Below, in pieces: positions 1 through 5,347 of a DNA stretch of 6,884 bases (the stretch's first letter is position 1; every line of letters begins with the position of its first letter). The notes under the pieces are model-generated. The model did not search any database. It saw only the letters and a program-made list of their open reading frames with translations, and was not told where the DNA came from. This stretch comes from Saprospiraceae bacterium (GTDB lineage: Bacteria > Bacteroidota > Bacteroidia > Chitinophagales > Saprospiraceae). The stretch is taken from the NCBI GenBank assembly GCA_020528935.1, contig JAJDFU010000437.1:1-6884 (forward strand), given 5' to 3'. The position numbers and the translations under genes are program-made.

Positions 1-1142
1 TTGGCCCCCCAAGCCGTGCAATGGTCCCCCTGTCGCCGGACTTCGCCTCCCCCCAGTGCTTCCAAACTCACGTACGGCCGGCGCTGTTCGTAAGTGTCCC
101 GGGAAAGGACCATGGTCTTGTTGATGTCTGCCACCGCAGCGAAGGGGCCGTGGTGTTGCCGGTAGGCAAAAATGGCTGCCGCCTGCCTTTTGCTGAGGTA
201 GGGATGACCGGCGAGTTGATCGACCGAAGCGGAATTCAGGGGCACCTTTCGGTATATGCCAACCCGCAACACCAGCTTTGGCCGGATGGCCTGAAAGGTA
301 CTGTCCGGCAAGCCATAGGTGTCGGCCACCTGATCGATATGGGAAAAACCGCCCAGGGCATCCCGGAATCGAACGATGCGCTCCGAATAGACCCGGCCGA
401 TGCCGCGCAGCCGTCGCCACTCTTCCGGCGAGGCCTCGTTGATGTCGATGCGTATTTTTTCCCGCTTCTCGACAGCGAAGCCCGGAGCCGGATCCTCCAG
501 TTCGACAAAAGGCTTCAGGGCTGCGGCCCATTCCGGACGCAGGCCGTAGAGCTTATCCAGGTCTTCGGGCCGGTAAAAGCGACCGCCGGCCTGCCGATAC
601 TTTTCCCAGGTTCGGGCTACGCGTTCGGGCAGCCCCATAGCGAGCAGATCATGTACCGTGACCCGATTGGGATCGAAGGCCCGGGGCGATAGCTCCACAG
701 TTGCCCCGGCGGGCCGTTCGTCCAATCTTGCCCCAACTGCTGTGGCCGCTTGCGGCAGGCGGATGTAGGCCTCCAGGCGCCGGTAATCGGCTTCGGAAAA
801 GCCGTAGATGCGCCGGAGGTCGGTCTTGGTCCGGAAGCGGCCGCCGGCTTCGCGATAGCGAAGGATGCGACGGGCGATCCAGTCCGGCAGGCCCAGCCGC
901 AGCAGCTCATCCTCGCCGGCCGTATTGGGGTCGAACGGAAACAGGGCTGCCGCCGCCGGCAGGCTGTCCTGGCCTTCCAGGTGGTCCAGAATGGCCTCCC
1001 AGCGGGCAATGTCGGCTGCTTCAGGCTGCCTGCCCTGTACCGGGGGCAGCCATCGGCCAGCTGCGCTGGTAAGCAGGATAAGGCCGATGAGTGCGATAAA
1101 TCCTCTTCGTTCGTAAGGGGTGCAGGTTAACCACTTCTCCAT
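1..1142 (-). CDS. Membrane-anchored protein with four tandem ComEA-type helix-hairpin-helix domains (3' end outside window)
   Basis: The frame is open from an ATG at 1142 to the left edge: 380 codons with no stop, so the C-terminus is missing. A short N-terminal stretch is followed by one hydrophobic segment (about residues 14-29, FIALIGLILLTSAAG), which suggests an inner-membrane anchor with the rest outside the cytoplasm. Four HHH units follow at about 68-130, 155-214, 229-292 and 298-360. Each begins with a [FIL]-x-x-N signature (FDPNTA, FDPNRV, IDINEAS, VPLNSAS), then a hairpin (for example RLRGIGRVYSERIVRFR), a GGF/GGRF-like turn and a helix containing YGL/YGF. In known families such units bind DNA backbone without sequence specificity; ComEA uses one or two to hold incoming DNA for ComEC. 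The gene starts 5 bases after the comEC stop, so co-transcription and a ComEA-like role are likely, but this is inference. An ATG at 1147 is out of frame. Residues 361-380 (Gly/Arg-rich) no longer resemble an HHH domain. Confidence 0.85.
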   Translation of the reverse strand, partial: MEKWLTCTPYERRGFIALIGLILLTSAAGRWLPPVQGRQPEAADIARWEAILDHLEGQDSLPAAAALFPFDPNTAGEDELLRLGLPDWIARRILRYREAGGRFRTKTDLRRIYGFSEADYRRLEAYIRLPQAATAVGARLDERPAGATVELSPRAFDPNRVTVHDLLAMGLPERVARTWEKYRQAGGRFYRPEDLDKLYGLRPEWAAALKPFVELEDPAPGFAVEKREKIRIDINEASPEEWRRLRGIGRVYSERIVRFRDALGGFSHIDQVADTYGLPDSTFQAIRPKLVLRVGIYRKVPLNSASVDQLAGHPYLSKRQAAAIFAYRQHHGPFAAVADINKTMVLSRDTYEQRRPYVSLEALGGGEVRRQGDHCTAWGA

Positions 1143-1147
1143 AGCAT

Positions 1148-3235
1148 TCACGGTTTTGGAATGGACAAAATAAAGGCGCCTTCGTGCGGCACGCTGTGCA
1201 GGTTCCAGTTCTGGCCGGCCCAGGCCGCCCGGCATCGCTCGGCAGTCCAGCGGGGCAGCGAGCCGTCCAGTGCAATCCACCCGGGCTCCATCCAGCGCTT
1301 CAAGTCCACGGCTTCCGGGCAGCTTCGCCCCGTCCAGATCAAAACGTCCACAGGCAGGGGGGCGTCCGGCGGACTTCCGCTCAGCTCTCCGAGTACGGCT
1401 ATCTCCAGGCTGCCGAATTGAATGAAGCCATCTTTTAGGCGTATGCTGCCCGTAAGCAGTTCGGCATCGGGCAGTACCAACTCCCGCTGCTCGCGGATGC
1501 GCCTTTTGATCCGGTAGTTCTCCCGCGCGTAATCCAGTGCTCGCGCTTCGGGTCCCCCGCGGATCAGGCCGTACACCCGGCGCCCTTCGAAGAGGTCCAG
1601 TGCGGTTTGGCCCGGCTCCAGGCGGTACAGTACGAGTTCTCGTTGTTGGCCGGCCTGGGCCGCCCGGTACACCCCCTTCAGGGCCACCAGCAGCAGACAG
1701 GCGAGCGATAGGTACAGCCCGGCCTTTCGGCGCCGGCTCAGGGTCCACACCAGGGCCGCTATGGCCCCGTAGAGCAGCAATAAATCGGCCGTATCCAGCC
1801 ATACGCCCGCAATGGTGTGCCCCGGCAAGCGCGTGAGGCCGTGGACCAGGGCATTACTCAGCCCCAACAACACGGCCAGCGATTTGGCCAGCAGCCAGCC
1901 CAGTACCGGTACTCCGCCCAGCAGGAGAAAGAGAAAACCGCCGTACAGGATGAGGGTCACCAGGAAGGTGATAAACAGGCTGGACAACCAGAAATAGACC
2001 GGAAAGTCGTGAAAATAGTACAGCGTAAGGGGGAAGGTCGTGAGGTTGGCCGCAATGCCCAGCACGGTGAGGTCCCACAGTTTTTTCAGCCAGGGCTGAA
2101 CGACGAGCACCGCACCCGCCAAAGGCGGCTGGAAGAAAAGAATGCCGAACAAGGCGAGAAAGGAGTACTGGAAGCCGAGGTCATACAGGAGCGAAGCATC
2201 CGCACAGAGCATCAAAAGGGCGGCTACGCCCAGGGAGTTGAAGCTGTTGCCCTTCAGGCGGGTGAAGCGACCGATCAGCACGATGCCGTACATGAGCGAG
2301 GCCCGCTGCACGGATGCCGGCAGGCCGGTGAGGAGAGCATACAGCGCCAGCGCGAACAGGCTGGCGTACAGGGCCAGGGGTCTGCGCCATCGCGGCCTCA
2401 GCGGCAGCCGGTTCAGCAAAAAAAGGAGGCCGAATGCCAGAATACCCACGTGCAGACCGGATACGGCCAGCACATGGGCGACCCCCACCTCCGCATAGCT
2501 CTCCTTCAGTTCTTGCGGCAGCTGGCCCTTGCTTCCCAGCAGCAGAGCGGCTGCCAGCCCGTAGGAGGCCGCATCCGGCAGCGCCTGGCGCAGGCGCGTC
2601 AGGGCCCGGGTGCGAAGCTGGTGCAGGCTCCGCCGCCAATGGAAGCGATCTTTGTTTTCCAGAAGCTGCCAGTCGCCCCCGCGTAGAAAGGCCTGGTGGA
2701 AAATGCGTTGGCGCGCCAGATAAGCACCGTAATCGAAGGCCTCCGGATTGCCGCTGGTCGCCACCGGCCGAATGGCGGCGGCAAACAGCAGGCGATCGCC
2801 CGGGCGGAGTGCTTCGGCCAGGGAATCGCCCTGGGCGAAAACCTCCAACCTGCCGCAGGCGCGGGTCCAATAGCCGCCGGTTTGCAGCTGATACTGCACC
2901 GCTACCCGCAGGCGCTGCCAGGAGGAGCGGGAAGGAAAGCACTGCAGGACCTCGCCCACGTAGGCCTCGCCATCTTCAGCCGGTTGCAGCGGCGGGCGTT
3001 GCTGTAGATGTTGGAGGGTTATCCCCAACAACGCGCCCACGACGAGCAGTGCTCCGCCGAATGCGCGTCGCTGATGCCAGGCCCGGGCCCGAAGATGCAG
3101 GGCGACCAGCAGGGCAAACCCCAGGCCGCACGCGCCCAGTAGCGGCAGCAGGGGCATCTCCAGCCGGGCTGAAAGCGCGATCCCCGCCATCAGGGGCAGA
3201 ACGAATTTGACAATGGGCATTTCAGGCCAGTGCAT
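1148..3235 (-). CDS. comEC: ComEC/Rec2 family DNA-uptake channel protein
   Basis: ComEC is the inner-membrane channel that carries single-stranded transforming DNA into the cytoplasm. Numbered from the ATG at 3235, the product has 695 residues. It shows N-terminal membrane segments (about 8-75), a soluble OB-like region (about 85-190) ending in the family signature GNPEAFDYGAYLARQ near 162, then the multi-spanning Competence domain (about 218-500). That domain contains the hallmark HVLAVSGLHVGIL (254-266), GLPASVQRASLM (304-315) and LLYDLGFQYSFLALFGI (349-365). The C-terminal soluble part (about 530-695) sits where many ComEC proteins carry a metallo-beta-lactamase-like nuclease, but no HxHxDH motif is visible; it ends with ALDGSLPRW and HEGAFILSI. 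Lengths near 700 residues without the motif are, to my knowledge, usual in Bacteroidota. The frame extends upstream to a TTG at 3346, but those 37 residues are polar and unlike the family. ATG at 3235 (MHWPEM) or 3220 (MPIVKF) is more plausible. The HHH gene follows 5 bases downstream. Confidence 0.95.
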   Translation of the reverse strand: MHWPEMPIVKFVLPLMAGIALSARLEMPLLPLLGACGLGFALLVALHLRARAWHQRRAFGGALLVVGALLGITLQHLQQRPPLQPAEDGEAYVGEVLQCFPSRSSWQRLRVAVQYQLQTGGYWTRACGRLEVFAQGDSLAEALRPGDRLLFAAAIRPVATSGNPEAFDYGAYLARQRIFHQAFLRGGDWQLLENKDRFHWRRSLHQLRTRALTRLRQALPDAASYGLAAALLLGSKGQLPQELKESYAEVGVAHVLAVSGLHVGILAFGLLFLLNRLPLRPRWRRPLALYASLFALALYALLTGLPASVQRASLMYGIVLIGRFTRLKGNSFNSLGVAALLMLCADASLLYDLGFQYSFLALFGILFFQPPLAGAVLVVQPWLKKLWDLTVLGIAANLTTFPLTLYYFHDFPVYFWLSSLFITFLVTLILYGGFLFLLLGGVPVLGWLLAKSLAVLLGLSNALVHGLTRLPGHTIAGVWLDTADLLLLYGAIAALVWTLSRRRKAGLYLSLACLLLVALKGVYRAAQAGQQRELVLYRLEPGQTALDLFEGRRVYGLIRGGPEARALDYARENYRIKRRIREQRELVLPDAELLTGSIRLKDGFIQFGSLEIAVLGELSGSPPDAPLPVDVLIWTGRSCPEAVDLKRWMEPGWIALDGSLPRWTAERCRAAWAGQNWNLHSVPHEGAFILSIPKP

Positions 3236-3246
3236 AGTCGCAGATC

Positions 3247-3279
3247 CAAAGTGAAAAGCCTTGTACCGGACTGGATCAA
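3247..3279 (-). promoter_or_regulatory. Candidate Bacteroidota-type promoter for comEC
   Basis: On the minus strand TCACTTTG (3254-3247) matches the Bacteroidota -7 consensus TAnnTTTG at all but one position. A TTG (3279-3277) lies 22 bases upstream as a possible -33 element. The box ends 11 bases before the ATG at 3235, so the leader would be only about 5 bases for that start, or about 20 bases for the ATG at 3220. This is pattern matching only. Confidence 0.25.
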
Positions 3280-3445
3280 CAGCAATGAACGAACCTGCAA
3301 ACTGCCGGTCCGCGGACGCGTGCGCGCCCGGCCTGGATTGGGACAATGCAAAAAAACCGTATGGACGGCCGAAACGGAAAGGTTCGGCCTACGGGCTGAG
3401 CAGCAGAAAGTGATGAAAGGTGTTCTATTGAAGTAGAGGGGGGAA

Positions 3446-3489
3446 AGCAAAAAATTCCACAATCCAACTCGGTTTTTTTGCTAGTTGGA
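3446..3489 (-). terminator. Inverted-repeat region at the cyclase 3' end, possible terminator
   Basis: Two overlapping inverted repeats sit at the end of the cyclase gene. One pairs TCCAACT (3463-3469) with AGTTGGA (3483-3489), overlapping the stop codon, and has a 13-base loop. The other pairs AGCAAAAAA (3446-3454) with TTTTTTGCT (3474-3482), a perfect 9-base AT-rich arm with a 19-base spacer. On the minus strand a T6 run (3454-3449) follows the first hairpin after 8 bases. The two pairings exclude each other and the GC core is weak, so this may be an inefficient terminator separating the cyclase from comEC. Confidence 0.35.
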
Positions 3490-4617
3490 CAGCACGGGCG
3501 GCAGTTGCTCTACATCCATGCTCTCCTGAAAGGTGTACAGCTCCACCTTCTGCCGTTTTCCCTTCAATTCAATGACGCCCATGCGCTTGGGCAGAAAGCC
3601 GTGCGGCGGCAGGTTTAGCTTTTCCAGCAGGTATTTGGACAACAGGATCTTGACCCGAAACTTGTTGCAAATGCTCTGTATCCGGGCTGTCGTATTGAGC
3701 ACATCACCCGAATAGACGATATCCTTTTTGATCACGCCGATCTCGCCGGTGGTCACTTCGCCACAATGCAGGCCGGCTTTGAATTCCGGCACCAGGCCGT
3801 ACAGCTCGCGATAGCGGTTGGCATTCCGCTGAATCGTCTCCATGACGCGGTAAAAACAGCGCACGCAGTTGGCATGGTGCAGTCCTTTTTCCATGGACCA
3901 GCTCACGACGATCATATCGCCCACGTACTGGTAGATCTCCCCCTCGCTGTTGATGATGGGGATAGTGATGTCGCGGTAATAGGCGTTGAGCAGGCTGTGA
4001 AATCGCAAGTGGCCCAGGCGCTCGGCGAGAACGGTGGAGCCCTTTACATCCAGAAACATGAAAATGCGTTCTTCCTGGCGGGGATGATGGTACTTTCCGA
4101 GTATGAGCTCCCGGAGCACCCCAGGTCCGTATTTTTCGTTGACGTGCAGGGCAAAAATGGTGAGTACGGCCAGCAGCAGCCAAAAAAGATAATGCCGGAG
4201 CAGCATACCCGGGCCGGGCTGATGGAGGAGCTGACCCAGCAGGGGCGCATCGGGGCGCGAAGAAGGCATCCAGCGCGCTGCCAGTATCAGTACGGCCAGG
4301 GTGATGCCTGCGTTGAGCAGGCTGACCAGACCACTGTTGAGCAATACCGTGAGGCCAAAGGGCAGCTGCCGAAAGCGTTCGCGCAGGAAAAAGACCAGCA
4401 GTCCGCCGGAGAGCAGGCCGGCCAAACCGGCTCCCACCAAGGCCAGCATCAGGGCTCGCCCAAAGCTGCCCGGCTGAACGCGAATGGAAAGCGCGCCCTC
4501 CCAGATGGCCAGGCTATTGACCACATCCAGAGCAGCCAGTAGCATCCACACCACCGTGATGGCCAGCACCTGACGTAAGCGAATTAAATAAATCCTGGAA
4601 AAAAGCGGTCTTCTCAT
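3481..4617 (-). CDS. Membrane-bound class III adenylate/guanylate cyclase domain protein
   Basis: Class III cyclases make cAMP or cGMP from the nucleoside triphosphate. From the ATG at 4617 the product has 378 residues. Four membrane segments lie at about 16-38, 54-78, 88-114 and 137-159. A linker (YGPGVLRELILGKYHHP, about 163-179) leads into one C-terminal catalytic domain (about 184-360). Visible catalytic residues are the two metal-binding Asp, D190 in FMFLDVKGST and D234 in YQYVGDMIVV, and the transition-state pair N308 and R312 in GDVLNTTARIQ. The purine-selecting positions are not canonical: the usual Lys three before GD is Q230, and the Asp/Thr seven before the Asn is V301. Substrate is therefore unsure. 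With one catalytic domain it should work as a homodimer. The open frame extends six codons further to a TTG at 4635, but the ATG is preferred. It is divergent from the GNAT gene and upstream of comEC on the same strand; a link to competence is only positional. Confidence 0.9.
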   Translation of the reverse strand: MRRPLFSRIYLIRLRQVLAITVVWMLLAALDVVNSLAIWEGALSIRVQPGSFGRALMLALVGAGLAGLLSGGLLVFFLRERFRQLPFGLTVLLNSGLVSLLNAGITLAVLILAARWMPSSRPDAPLLGQLLHQPGPGMLLRHYLFWLLLAVLTIFALHVNEKYGPGVLRELILGKYHHPRQEERIFMFLDVKGSTVLAERLGHLRFHSLLNAYYRDITIPIINSEGEIYQYVGDMIVVSWSMEKGLHHANCVRCFYRVMETIQRNANRYRELYGLVPEFKAGLHCGEVTTGEIGVIKKDIVYSGDVLNTTARIQSICNKFRVKILLSKYLLEKLNLPPHGFLPKRMGVIELKGKRQKVELYTFQESMDVEQLPPVLSN

Positions 4618-4719
4618 ACCCTGTGCAGGTCGCAAAATACACCGAAATTGGGGATCGATACATACGGGGGCCGTCTTCGGGCTGCTTCAAATCGGGATTC
4701 CTCTGTACTTTTACAGACC
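4618..4719. promoter_or_regulatory. Divergent intergenic region with two candidate -7 boxes
   Basis: This 102-base spacer separates the ATG codons of the divergent cyclase and GNAT genes, so it should hold both promoters. Toward the cyclase, the minus strand carries TATTTTG (4639-4633), a one-base-short form of TAnnTTTG, 15 bases before the ATG. Toward the GNAT, TACTTTTA (4706-4713) has the last G replaced by A and ends 6 bases before the ATG. I find no clear -33 TTG at the expected distance for either, and no operator-like palindrome. Neither start has a clear Shine-Dalgarno sequence, as is common in Bacteroidota. Confidence 0.3.
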
Positions 4720-5298
4720 ATGCAGGAGCATCTTTTCCACATAGATACGGCCGTGGTGACGCCCCATTTGGTCGTGCGGCGATTTCGGGAGCGGGAGGGC
4801 CTGGCCTTCTGGGAACTGATCCAGGATAACCAATCTTACATCGGCGACTACCTGCCCGAACTCCTGGAGCAAATCCGCGCTCCGGAGGAAGCAGAGGGTT
4901 TTGTGCGCCGAAAACTGGCCCGCTGGCTGCTGCAGCAGGAATTCGCCTTCAGCATTTGGGAGACCAATGAGGCCAAGCCGATCGGCTACCTGGTCTTCGC
5001 GGATTTTCAGCCGGAGCTGGGCAGTGCCCGCCTCAGCGGGTTTCTGGATCGTCCGTACACCGGTCGGGGCCTCATGACCGAAGTGGTCGTGCACATGCTG
5101 CCCTTCGCCTTTCGCCAGCTCGGGCTCCAACGCCTCTACGCCCTCACCTATGCCGACCATTACGCTGCCCAGCGCCTGGCGCGCAAATGCGGCTTCCACC
5201 GGGAGGGCGACCTGCGCCTGGCCCTGCGGCGCCCCACCGGCGATTATTCCGATGCGACACTCTTTGCCCTCACCGGCCAGGAATATCTGAAAACTTGA
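4720..5298 (+). CDS. GNAT family N-acetyltransferase, RimJ/RimL type
   Basis: A 192-residue protein of the size and layout of RimJ/RimL-like (Acetyltransf_3) enzymes, which move an acetyl group from acetyl-CoA to an amine, often a protein N-terminus. The N-terminal half carries LVVRRFREREGLAFWELI (about 17-34), the usual first strand and helix. The central strand KPIGYLVFADF (86-96) is followed by the acetyl-CoA pyrophosphate loop PYTGRGLMTE (112-121), matching the (R/Q)xxGxG/A signature, and helix VVVHMLPFAF. Motif B, ADHYAAQRLARKCGF (145-159), matches the family pattern NxxAxRLxxKxGF except that the usual Asn is Asp146. The substrate cannot be told from sequence; these proteins range from ribosomal-protein modifiers to drug or small-molecule acetylases. 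The open frame extends to a TTG at 4648, but that extension crosses the divergent promoter region and the ATG at 4720 fits the family start better. The following gene begins 49 bases later on the same strand, so the two may be co-transcribed. Confidence 0.92.
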   Translation: MQEHLFHIDTAVVTPHLVVRRFREREGLAFWELIQDNQSYIGDYLPELLEQIRAPEEAEGFVRRKLARWLLQQEFAFSIWETNEAKPIGYLVFADFQPELGSARLSGFLDRPYTGRGLMTEVVVHMLPFAFRQLGLQRLYALTYADHYAAQRLARKCGFHREGDLRLALRRPTGDYSDATLFALTGQEYLKT

Positions 5299-5347
5299 TA
5301 TCTTCCCTCTTACCTAACGGAGCGTTCCACACCTAACACACCCTTCC
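5299..5347 (+). other. Short spacer between the GNAT and unknown gene
   Basis: This 49-base spacer is pyrimidine- and A-rich (CTTCCCTCTTACC, CACACCTAACACACCC). It contains no hairpin with a T-run, no good TAnnTTTG box and no Shine-Dalgarno sequence before the ATG at 5348. Its emptiness favours, without proving, read-through from the GNAT gene. Confidence 0.4.

Noticed and set aside
21..1130. Several open frames on both strands across the HHH gene
   Set aside because: They are out-of-frame or antisense readings. Only the minus frame from 1142 gives four aligned HHH domains plus a membrane anchor; it has no stop inside the window.
1817..2686. A 289-codon plus-strand open frame inside comEC
   Set aside because: It is the antisense of a membrane protein and reads as a Gln/Glu/His-rich low-complexity product. 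The minus-strand comEC frame has unmistakable family motifs.
3236..3467. Small minus-strand frames between the cyclase and comEC, including the TTG-started extension of comEC to 3346
   Set aside because: They begin at weak start codons or overlap comEC out of frame, are rich in Cys/Pro/Arg without structure, and cover the candidate promoter region.
3766..4542. A 258-codon plus-strand open frame opposite the cyclase
   Set aside because: Antisense shadow: Gln/His/Gly-rich, no motif, fully contained in a gene with intact catalytic residues.
4711..5199. A 162-codon minus-strand open frame opposite the GNAT gene
   Set aside because: Shadow of the GNAT frame; it overlaps the acetyl-CoA loop and motif B coding sequence and has no recognisable domain.
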